64,000 nucleotides of DNA, taken from assembly GCF_004119455.1 (NCBI RefSeq), contig NZ_NRQT01000006.1:163878-227877 (forward strand), written 5' to 3'. Every line of letters starts with the position of its first letter. Position 1 is the stretch's first letter. Origin of the DNA: Chryseobacterium sp. CH25 (GTDB lineage: Bacteria > Bacteroidota > Bacteroidia > Flavobacteriales > Weeksellaceae). Below the pieces are notes generated by a model. That model did not search any database, was not told where the DNA came from, and saw only the letters and a program-made list of their open reading frames with translations. The position numbers were made by a program, and so were the translations under genes. Below are positions 1 through 6,342 of this stretch, piece by piece.

Positions 1-385
1 CTATTGCTTTCTTATAGTCTAACCTGATTTCGAAAAGCAAAGACTGTTGAATAAGAATTCTGCATTTATCAATTCCTTTTATTTTCATAGCATATTCAAT
101 CAGTTTTTCTGCTTCTTCGAGATCCTCATTATCCAGTAGGCATTTGATATAAAATTGAGGAACATTCAGATTGGCAATATTACACTGCATAGCTTCTTCA
201 AAATAGAGTTTGGCTTTTTCATAGTCTGTTAGAATTTCACTATAAATCCTCCCCATCAGGCAAAGGCTGTCTGCGTCTTCGGGATCGTAAGACAAAGCAT
301 AATTCAATGCCTCCAGGCAATCTGGAAGGCTATATGGATAATTATCCAGAGCCTCAAAATAGTATTTATTTTTAGTTAAGGTCAC
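1..385 (-). CDS. TPR protein, last gene of the RtcB-PrfH operon (partial)
   Basis: This frame runs off the left edge of the window, so the C-terminus is missing. It reads from a GTG at 385, which lies inside the last codons of prfH and overlaps them by 14 bases; such an overlap suggests translational coupling. The visible 128 residues look like tetratricopeptide repeats, for example ALSYDPEDADSLCLMGRIYS followed by YEKAKLYFEEAMQCN and DLEEAEKLIEYAMKI, about 35 residues apart. TPR proteins are protein-binding scaffolds, and a role with the repair enzymes upstream is inferred only from position. No signal peptide is visible, so it is probably cytoplasmic. The start could be further downstream, but no ATG lies near the N-terminus. 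Confidence 0.7.
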   Translation of the reverse strand, partial: MTLTKNKYYFEALDNYPYSLPDCLEALNYALSYDPEDADSLCLMGRIYSEILTDYEKAKLYFEEAMQCNIANLNVPQFYIKCLLDNEDLEEAEKLIEYAMKIKGIDKCRILIQQSLLFEIRLDYKKAI

Positions 386-1070
386 TGCTGTAGTTTTTTA
401 GGTTGTGTTTAAGGATATTCCTTTGTTTTTTGAAGGATTTATCCTGATAATTATTTTTAAAATCTGTTCCGGAAAATGTACGGACCGGATTTCCGCGTTC
501 TACCTGAAGATGATGGTTCCAGGTTTCCTTCATTCGGTTTTCCAATTGCTGAATATAAGATCCCATAACCTTTTCTTTTAGTCTGGTAATGGATAGCTTT
601 TTATTACTCAATTGCGATCGTGTATCCTGTACAAATACGGATTCATTGGTTGGAATATGGGTTGCCCGAACGGCCGTATTTACTTTATTAACGTTCTGCC
701 CACCGCTTCCCTGACTCCTGGAGGTCTGAAACCTGATATCTTTTTCATTGAAATTAACTGTTTCCAGATTTTCCAATTCAAAGATTCCGATAAACCACTT
801 ACTTCTTTTATGCAGTTTTCTAAACGTACTCTTCCCTTCCCAGCAGATGGTTCCCAACCATGTTTTTAAAAATTCGTTGGTATTCTTTCCTTTTAAAAGC
901 ACGGTTACTGATTTCACAGTCATATTGACATCTCCGTTTTCACGGTGGATAATCTCGTAATCTATATTATTTTGGTTGAGTTCTTCGAGAAAGGTTTTTA
1001 ATACCTTGGATACTACCCATTGGCATTCTAAGGGACCTCTTCCTGAAGTGATCTGTATTAATTTTTCCAT
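372..1070 (-). CDS. prfH: Peptide chain release factor homologue PrfH
   Basis: 232 residues from the ATG at 1070; a longer reading into the preceding gene would add a tail unlike the family. It has the class I release factor catalytic core with GGQ at residues 123-125 in the context [19 protein letters not shown], followed by the conserved RSQ segment (DTRSQLSNKKLS). It lacks the long N-terminal domain and codon-recognition superdomain of RF1/RF2, as expected for PrfH. Known of the family: PrfH genes travel with rtcB, and RtcB2-PrfH pairs are reported to rescue ribosomes cleaved in the decoding centre, PrfH releasing the stalled peptide and the ligase resealing the RNA. The start lies 2 bases after the stop of the nucleotidyltransferase-like gene, and the end overlaps the TPR gene, so it is within a tight operon. 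Confidence 0.92.
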   Translation of the reverse strand: MEKLIQITSGRGPLECQWVVSKVLKTFLEELNQNNIDYEIIHRENGDVNMTVKSVTVLLKGKNTNEFLKTWLGTICWEGKSTFRKLHKRSKWFIGIFELENLETVNFNEKDIRFQTSRSQGSGGQNVNKVNTAVRATHIPTNESVFVQDTRSQLSNKKLSITRLKEKVMGSYIQQLENRMKETWNHHLQVERGNPVRTFSGTDFKNNYQDKSFKKQRNILKHNLKNYSSDLN

Positions 1071-1072
1071 TG

Positions 1073-1618
1073 TTATTTTGGCATTTTGCTTAATAAGGGA
1101 TGTCCAACAGGATCTGTTCCCTTCTGTAATAATTCTTTTGCAGCCATTACTGCCCAGCATTTATCGCTGGAATGAATATTTCTGTAGAATGAAAGTAAAA
1201 GATCAGGTTTTACCACCGTAAATCCATTAACTTCAACTGTTTCAAGATCGTTTTTCTCAAAGAAATCGATGGTGATTCTGTGATACTTTTCATTTTCTAA
1301 TTCTACTGTTTTTTCATAGCGTCTGAAGTTCTCTTCGCTTGGAAGATGGTCATAACGGGTCCAGACTTTCTGAAACCCTTCCTGTTGAAGGATGATGATT
1401 ACTTCAGCTACGTTTTCTTTCTTTACAAAGACATCAATATCCTTGTGGTCATGGGCGTGTTTGTATTCTGTATGCCCTGTTTCTGACATGAAATGCCATG
1501 CCCATCCGCCGGACATGATGACTTTATCTTTTAATTTTTTCAATATTTCAAGTCCTAACCGGATTCTGAATTCCGGCCAGAGTTCTCCATATCTTTTTAT
1601 ATTATGAGGTGCTCCCAT
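1073..1618 (-). CDS. Nucleotidyltransferase-fold protein in the RtcB-PrfH operon
   Basis: 181 residues, ATG at 1618. The N-terminal half has the minimal nucleotidyltransferase signature: SGGWAWHF (GG motif, about residues 36-43) followed by HKDIDVFV (D-x-D, about residues 58-65). These are the metal-binding positions of aminoglycoside-nucleotidyltransferase-like and MNT proteins. A third acidic position may be in RITIDFFEK (about residue 118). It sits between rtcB and prfH, and its stop is 2 bases from the prfH start. The substrate is not evident. Transfer of a nucleotide to an RNA end, or to a protein of the translation machinery, would fit the neighbours but is inference. Confidence 0.7.
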   Translation of the reverse strand: MGAPHNIKRYGELWPEFRIRLGLEILKKLKDKVIMSGGWAWHFMSETGHTEYKHAHDHKDIDVFVKKENVAEVIIILQQEGFQKVWTRYDHLPSEENFRRYEKTVELENEKYHRITIDFFEKNDLETVEVNGFTVVKPDLLLSFYRNIHSSDKCWAVMAAKELLQKGTDPVGHPLLSKMPK

Positions 1619-1689
1619 TTTTTTGTTTTTTGTGGTTTGTATCCGTCTCCTGCAAATTTCTGAAGAAGGAAGAATCTCCTTTTATATAG

Positions 1690-1830
1690 CAAGATTCTTC
1701 GCTTCGTTTTGAAACTGTATTCAGAATGACCGAGTTTTATTATTAGCCCCGATTGCAGCAATTGTCTGAGCTCATTTTTCTTTTCCAAAAAGAAAAATAG
1801 CGAGTGCGGAAAGCGGGATTAAGCTCCTAA
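1690..1830. repeat. Intergenic palindromic repeat-like element
   Basis: This lies in the 223-base gap between rtcB and the nucleotidyltransferase gene. It contains the phrase ATTCTTCGCTTCG...CAGAATGAC, a TAGCCCCGAT block, a perfect 11-bp hairpin ATTTTTCTTTT / AAAAGAAAAAT with a 3-base loop, and AAAGCGGGATTAAGCTCC. From memory, such pieces recur between genes in Chryseobacterium and Flavobacterium, so I read it as a REP-like dispersed repeat. Only one copy is in this window. A 63-residue frame across it looks like a chance product. Confidence 0.45.
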
Positions 1831-1841
1831 AAATGAACTGG

Positions 1842-3232
1842 CTATCGGTCCATCCTCACAATTCTCGGCTGGAATGTTCCCAGAATATCCACCAGTTCGC
1901 TTTGTGCATTCATAACTTCATGAATATCTTTATACGCCATTGGTGCTTCTTCTGTATTTCCACCCATCAGCGTAACATCTTTAAGCTTTAATTCTTTTTT
2001 AATATCATTCTGAGTGAAAAGGCTTCTGCATTCTCCTCTTGAGTGTGCTCTTCCTGCGCCGTGAGAAGCTGAGTTCAGTGAATCCGGATTTCCTTTACCG
2101 CGAACGATAAATCCTTTAGCAGTCATAGATCCCGGAATCATTCCCAATTCGTTTTCATTGGCAGGAGTAGCTCCTTTTCTGTGGACAATTACTTCTTTTC
2201 CGTTGTGAATTTCTTTCCACGCGAAATTGTGATGGTTCTCAATTCTTGCTTTCACTCTTCCGCCTACTGCTTTTACCAGTCTTCTGTGAATATCATCATG
2301 ACAGACTGAAGCATAATCGCCCGCAAGGTTCATTGCAGTCCAATATTCCAAACCAAGATGAGTACTCAAATCCAACCAGGCGAATTGTTGCGCTTCTTTA
2401 GGCAATGGACATTGTTCTACTGCTACTCTTGAATAATATTGAGCGATTTCAGCTCCTAATCCTCTTGAGCCGCTGTGTGACAGAATCCCAAGGTATTTTC
2501 CTTTTGGTAAGCCGATTTGTTCATCTTCTTCAGTGATTTCTACTTCTCCAAATTCTACAAAGTGATTTCCACCTCCTGAAGACCCCATTTGTTTGATGGC
2601 TTTTCCTTTTAATCTTCTTAAAATAGGAATCAGATCAAAGGTATCTCTCTCGAAGATTTCGTGATCTACATGAGATTTATGAGTCTCATACATTCCAAAT
2701 TTTGTATGTTCAGCAAGGGCTTTTTCATATTTATCCCTTGCTCCGTTCAGATATGAAACGGGTGTATCCAAAATACTCAGGCTCATTCTACAGCCGATAT
2801 CCATTCCTACTCCGTAAGGAATTACTGCGTTTTCTACAGCCAACACTCCTCGATCGGAAGACCATAGCCGCTATGAGCGTCTGGCATTAATGCACCCTGA
2901 ACAGAAACCGGAAGTTTCAATGCCGTGTACAACTGATTTTTCGCTTCTTCTGAGATATTATTTCCGAAGATCTGAAAGTCTGCACGCTGCGAATTCAGCA
3001 TCCTTTTTTCTGTTTTTTTGGATGAAAGTAAAGTTTCTGCAATCTGTCCGAAGGTCAAATCTTTCTCGAATTGCTCCGGGTTAATCAGAATTTCTTTTAA
3101 AAGAGATTTCACATAATGGATATTTTTAGTTGCGAAATTTCTCTTCATTACTTCCAAGGCTACGTTTACGCTTTGATTATTTGGATAGCCCAGTTTTAAT
3201 ATATCTTTTCCTTTTAGTTTTAAATTTCCCAT
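1842..3232 (-). CDS. rtcB: RNA-splicing ligase RtcB (one-base frameshift in this sequence)
   Basis: GTP-dependent ligase joining RNA 3'-phosphate or 2',3'-cyclic phosphate ends to 5'-OH ends. The start is ATG at 3232. The first 131 residues end in GYGLPIEECWL and a stop, while the next frame continues with VLAVENAVIPYGVGMDIGCR. Adding one G (expected GATCGGAGGAG, present GATCGAGGAG, at about 2849-2852) restores GLPIGGVLAVEN and a single 463-residue protein. Metal-binding and catalytic motifs are all present: GVGMDIGC, SHSGSRGLG, NHHNFAW and SHGAGRAHSR with the guanylylated His. The intact motifs on both sides of the break favour a sequencing error over decay. The downstream frame could initiate at its GTG, but that product would lack the N-terminal domain. 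It is 11 bases downstream of the unknown gene at 3244-3990. Confidence 0.93.
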
Positions 3233-3243
3233 TGTTTTTGTTT

Positions 3244-3990
3244 TTAAATAAAGGACGCATCGTCCAAAAAACTTTCTGCAATCTCTGTTGCAGACATTGC
3301 GCAGGTAACATATTTCCTGCTTTTGATAAGATCTGTTTCGTATTCCATTTTCCATGGATTAGATTTTCCGTGTATTTTCTTCTGAAGAATTCCTACTATT
3401 TTATGCTGTCCCAAATATGCATCCAACTCAGCCTGTTCTTTCTCAAGTTCAGCATCTATTGGTTTGTGATGGGTAATCATATGCGGTCTTGTCCTCAGGG
3501 TAAATCTCCACGGTTCAGTAAATTCGTAGTAAGTTTCATTGCATTTCCGGAAGGGACAGTATTCTTCCTTTTTCAGGAAATATTGTCTTTCTCTTGGAGT
3601 AAGCCCAAATTTCGGACTGCTCCAGGAGTATGAAGAAACACGATTGAGTTTTTGTTCTCTTTCTACGTATATCCTTCGGCCAAATTTTCTTTTCTTTTTT
3701 AAAAACTGGCGGCTTCCTGAATACATATACGTATTGATTTTCTTCAAAATTCCTTCAAAGAATTCTCCATCACTGCTCCGCATCACATCATCCCTTACGA
3801 CAAAGAATCTTACGAATCCTAATTGATAGGGATTTTCAAGGGGTATTAATGGAAGGTTTCTTAAGATATCCGAAACTTCTTTACTACGTTTATACTTTTT
3901 TCTTATCTGTTTTTCTACATCTTTTTTTATTGTTCTTTTTCTGCTTCTCAGGCTTCTCAGCCGATAAAACAGAAGGTTATCATTTTCCAT
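3244..3990 (-). CDS. Uncharacterised protein, first gene of the RtcB-PrfH operon
   Basis: 248 residues from the ATG at 3990; a GTG three codons earlier is possible. I do not recognise the family. The N-terminal 35 residues are very basic (RLRSLRSRKRTIKKDVEKQ), suggesting nucleic-acid contact. The centre has KKKRKFGRRIYVERE and a CPFRKC pair (about residues 151-156) that could bind metal, though only two Cys are close. Near the end are HMITHH and KYVTCAMSATEIAESFLDD. No signal peptide or membrane segment is visible. It is followed after 11 bases by rtcB, so it is probably co-transcribed and lies directly behind the attenuator at 4189-4370. Function unknown; an RNA-related role is a guess from context. 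Confidence 0.75.
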   Translation of the reverse strand: MENDNLLFYRLRSLRSRKRTIKKDVEKQIRKKYKRSKEVSDILRNLPLIPLENPYQLGFVRFFVVRDDVMRSSDGEFFEGILKKINTYMYSGSRQFLKKKRKFGRRIYVEREQKLNRVSSYSWSSPKFGLTPRERQYFLKKEEYCPFRKCNETYYEFTEPWRFTLRTRPHMITHHKPIDAELEKEQAELDAYLGQHKIVGILQKKIHGKSNPWKMEYETDLIKSRKYVTCAMSATEIAESFLDDASFI

Positions 3991-4055
3991 GTAAGACACA
4001 AGATATCAGATACAAAACCTGTAATACAGGATTTGCATTTAATCTATTTTCTTAT

Positions 4056-4075
4056 TCAACTAAAATATTAGTTGA
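4056..4075. promoter_or_regulatory. Perfect inverted repeat before the repair operon
   Basis: Arms TCAACTAA and TTAGTTGA (8 bp) around an AATA spacer, lying between the attenuator terminator and the first structural gene, about 65 bases before its ATG. It could be a protein operator or an mRNA hairpin; no U-tract follows, so it is not a terminator. Confidence 0.4.
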
Positions 4076-4188
4076 TTGAATTAATAATGATGAACAGGTA
4101 TAGTTTTTGGGTATAAAACCTCAACTATTTTGTTCCTAAAAACACTTAAAAAGATTCCGGGGAAACGTGAGTTTGAAATATTGCGCAA

Positions 4189-4221
4189 TAAAAACCCGAA
4201 ATCTCTACGACTTCGGGTTTT
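4189..4221 (-). terminator. Attenuator terminator of the RtcB-PrfH operon
   Basis: On the minus strand, arm AAAACCCGAA (4221-4212), an 11-base loop, arm TTCGGGTTTT (4200-4191), then a further T: a 10-bp intrinsic terminator. It follows the stop codon of the 25-residue leader by about 22 bases and precedes the first structural gene by about 200. The 5' arm can alternatively pair with codons 19-22 of the leader (4267-4257). Confidence 0.8.
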
Positions 4222-4243
4222 GATATTGTATTGTACTATTATT

Positions 4244-4321
4244 CTAAGAGTGTACCAAACCGCGAAGCCTTACCACCATAAGGGGTAATCCAACTGTAGA
4301 ATTCTGATTAGTTCTGAACAT
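4244..4321 (-). CDS. 25-residue leader peptide of the RtcB-PrfH operon
   Basis: ATG at 4321, TAG at 4246-4244. The peptide starts MFRTNQNSTVGL and ends PLMVVRLRGLVHS; Leu and Val make up 8 of 25 residues. It sits about 35 bases behind a good promoter and just ahead of a terminator. The RNA shows a four-segment attenuator: (1) CGAAGC at 4328-4323, just before the ATG; (2) GCTTCGCGGTTT at 4268-4257, in codons 18-22; (3) AAACCCGAAG at 4220-4211; (4) the 3' terminator arm. Segments 1-2 pair over 6 bp, 2-3 over 10 bp with one bulged C, 3-4 over 10 bp. Ribosome position on the leader should therefore decide read-through. Translation itself is inferred. Confidence 0.65.
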   Translation of the reverse strand: MFRTNQNSTVGLPLMVVRLRGLVHS

Positions 4322-4362
4322 TGCTTCGTTGTTTTTAAATGGTTAAACTTGATTTTCAGGTG

Positions 4363-4392
4363 CAAATATAGAATTATTTTTTTAATCATCAA
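4363..4392 (-). promoter_or_regulatory. Promoter of the leader / RtcB-PrfH operon
   Basis: Minus-strand TATATTTG (4370-4363) matches the Bacteroidota -7 element TAnnTTTG, with TTG exactly 19 bases upstream (-33 element). Transcription would start near 4356, about 35 bases before the leader ATG. It is back-to-back with the promoter of the lipoprotein gene (TATTTTTG at 4405-4412, plus strand). Confidence 0.7.
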
Positions 4393-4427
4393 TTATTTAA
4401 ATCTTATTTTTGTGAAAAAAGAGTTTT

Positions 4428-5270
4428 ATGCATAGATTTTTATTGGCCTTAGTTCCATTACTTTTCATAAGTTGTAAGAAAGAGGAACCTGTAAAAAAAG
4501 AAGAGGTAAAAGTAGTAGAGAAAGGCTGTTTTTCTTCTCATTTCATGGAAAAAATTCTGGATTTGGAAGAAATGAAAGAACAGGCTAAGTTTCTCGAATC
4601 AGTGACCAAAGAGAAAGGTAGGATCGGTTTTCTTGTAGACAGTACGAAAGTAAATAATGGCTGGGATTATTCTATTTCTGCAGGCTATAATGGTCCGGAT
4701 CGTTTTGAAACCTATCATATTTTTCATGCTTCAAGTAATCAGTGTAATACTTTGACCATTTTAGATCCTCCGTCGGGAGAATATATTTCTCTGGAGGAAT
4801 GGAGAAAAAATAAAGATACCCCCGCCCCAATGGAATCGTTATTAAAAATTGGGCTTTATAGCTTACCTATTGAAAGCCTTCCTCAGGTAGATGTAAAGTT
4901 TATAGAAACAGATTTTACGGTGGAAGGTTCAGAAAAGTACAGCTGTGGAGAACCCACATTCCGATATTTTCCTTTAGCACGCTATAAGAATGTTGAACTG
5001 ATTCTTGTCCCTATGGATTGTGGAGATTTTGATTACCGATATTATCTGCTTACCGTAGTGAATAACAGCATCATTGGTGAAGCCTATGTAGAAGGCATTT
5101 GGTTTGATCCCGGAAAGGATGATAAAAAGGAGGAATTCAGCAGTTATGAAATCAATAAAGCAGGAGAAATCACCGTGACAACAGATTATAAGATTGATGG
5201 AAATAGTCAAAAGATAATGAAAACACATTATCAGATTATGGATGATGGTAAAATCGTTCAGAAAAAATAA
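4428..5270 (+). CDS. Hypothetical lipoprotein
   Basis: 280 residues. The N-terminus MHRFLLALVPLLFISCKKEE is a lipoprotein signal with lipobox FISC (Cys at about residue 16), followed by the charged stretch usual in Bacteroidota surface lipoproteins. The remainder is a soluble domain I do not recognise; it ends in KIDGNSQKIMKTHYQIMDDG. A -7 box TATTTTTG at 4405-4412 lies 16 bases before the ATG, and a terminator follows directly, so it is a single-gene unit. Function unknown; location predicted as membrane-anchored in the periplasm or on the outer membrane. Confidence 0.8.
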   Translation: MHRFLLALVPLLFISCKKEEPVKKEEVKVVEKGCFSSHFMEKILDLEEMKEQAKFLESVTKEKGRIGFLVDSTKVNNGWDYSISAGYNGPDRFETYHIFHASSNQCNTLTILDPPSGEYISLEEWRKNKDTPAPMESLLKIGLYSLPIESLPQVDVKFIETDFTVEGSEKYSCGEPTFRYFPLARYKNVELILVPMDCGDFDYRYYLLTVVNNSIIGEAYVEGIWFDPGKDDKKEEFSSYEINKAGEITVTTDYKIDGNSQKIMKTHYQIMDDGKIVQKK

Positions 5271-5273
5271 AAT

Positions 5274-5311
5274 AAAAGCTGTTTCAATTTTTGAAACAGC
5301 TTTTATTTTTT
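5274..5311. terminator. Bidirectional terminator
   Basis: AAAAGCTGTTTCAA and TTGAAACAGCTTTT form a 14-bp stem with a 3-base loop and T-tracts on both sides. It ends the lipoprotein gene on the plus strand and the M28 peptidase gene on the minus strand. Confidence 0.85.
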
Positions 5312-6298
5312 TCACTTGAGGTGAATAATGCTTAGAAAAATAGCATCAATAACTTTTGTCATCCGTTTGATATCCAATGTTTCTAAAGTATCTGTAGTTT
5401 TGTGATAATTTTTGTTTCTAAAGAAAGAAGTATCTGTAATCATGAGTGCTGGAAAATCGAACTTCCAATAATTCAAATGATCGGAATAGTCTACACCGCC
5501 AACAAATTTCGGGGCTGGAAATGTTTCTGCTTTTATCTGATTTGAATCTTTGAAATGATCTATAAAGTTTCCTACGAACGGCCCTGCTCCACTAAACTTT
5601 TTCACCAGAGTAATGAAATCACCTTTGTCCCCGTAAATCCATGAAAGAGCACCTACAGGAAAATCCTGGGATCCTTTTTCATCTTTAAAATAACCAATCA
5701 TTTCTACACTGGCCATTCCATAGACGTTAATATTGTTATCTTTTAAATATTTTGCATGAACATAGCTGCCCATATTTTCTGTTCTGAAATAGGGTGGTTC
5801 TTCTAATGTATAGGCCACAAGATCTACTCTATACTTAAGTTTTTGATTTTGAAGCATTCTTGCCAGTTCTAAAAGTGCTGTGACTCCGGTTGCATTATCA
5901 TCTGCACCCTGTTGATCTCCACAAACATCATAATGAGCTCCTATGATGATTCTTTTGCTGTTTCCCGTACCAAAGGAACATATTACATTCTTATAGACCT
6001 GTCCATTTACTGTATATTCCTGAAACGCTGTACTGTCGGCATAAGTCAAGAAAGTTTGGTGAATATAGTCTGCAACAGTATTTAATTGATCTATATTTTT
6101 ATGATTCCGGAATTGTGGAGTTTGGGTAAGTATTACCAGATGTTTCTTAACCTGTGAGCTGTCTGCAGGGACAGGAGAAACTTGTGCTGTCTGCTCCTTT
6201 TTCCCTCCTGAAAAGAGTAATATCGTACCTATAAAGAGAAAGCCTACCAAGAAAATCAGCTTTTTCTTGGTAGGCTTTACTATATTTTTTAAACCCAT
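5312..6298 (-). CDS. M28-family zinc aminopeptidase, membrane-anchored
   Basis: 328 residues from the ATG at 6298. Reading further upstream would overlap the mutase gene and add a tail with no family resemblance. An N-terminal membrane anchor (KKKLIFLVGFLFIGTILLF) places the enzyme in the periplasm. Zinc ligands of the M28 (aminopeptidase Y / glutaminyl cyclase-like) fold are visible: GAHYDVCG (His, Asp), GADDNATG (bridging Asp), TLEEPPYF (Glu-Glu), SVEMIGYF (Glu) and DYSDHLNYW (His). It probably releases N-terminal residues from peptides; substrate unknown. It begins 44 bases after the mutase stop on the same strand. A terminator-like hairpin lies inside its first codons. Confidence 0.85.
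   Translation of the reverse strand: MGLKNIVKPTKKKLIFLVGFLFIGTILLFSGGKKEQTAQVSPVPADSSQVKKHLVILTQTPQFRNHKNIDQLNTVADYIHQTFLTYADSTAFQEYTVNGQVYKNVICSFGTGNSKRIIIGAHYDVCGDQQGADDNATGVTALLELARMLQNQKLKYRVDLVAYTLEEPPYFRTENMGSYVHAKYLKDNNINVYGMASVEMIGYFKDEKGSQDFPVGALSWIYGDKGDFITLVKKFSGAGPFVGNFIDHFKDSNQIKAETFPAPKFVGGVDYSDHLNYWKFDFPALMITDTSFFRNKNYHKTTDTLETLDIKRMTKVIDAIFLSIIHLK
6239..6278 (-). terminator. Terminator-like hairpin inside the start of the M28 peptidase gene
   Basis: AAAGCCTACCAAGAAA at 6239-6254 and its exact complement at 6263-6278 make a 16-bp perfect stem with an 8-base loop. On the minus strand it is followed by CTCTTTAT. It lies 64-103 bases behind the mutase stop and within codons 7-20 of the peptidase, so it may attenuate read-through from the mutase gene. 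Confidence 0.55.
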
Positions 6299-6342
6299 AG
6301 ATGTGCTTTTAATTTCTATATGAAAATTAAAGCTTTTTGGGA

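Noticed and set aside
1597..1788. 63-residue frame between rtcB and the nucleotidyltransferase gene
   Set aside because: It runs across the palindromic repeat, has low-complexity composition and overlaps the next gene; no family resemblance.
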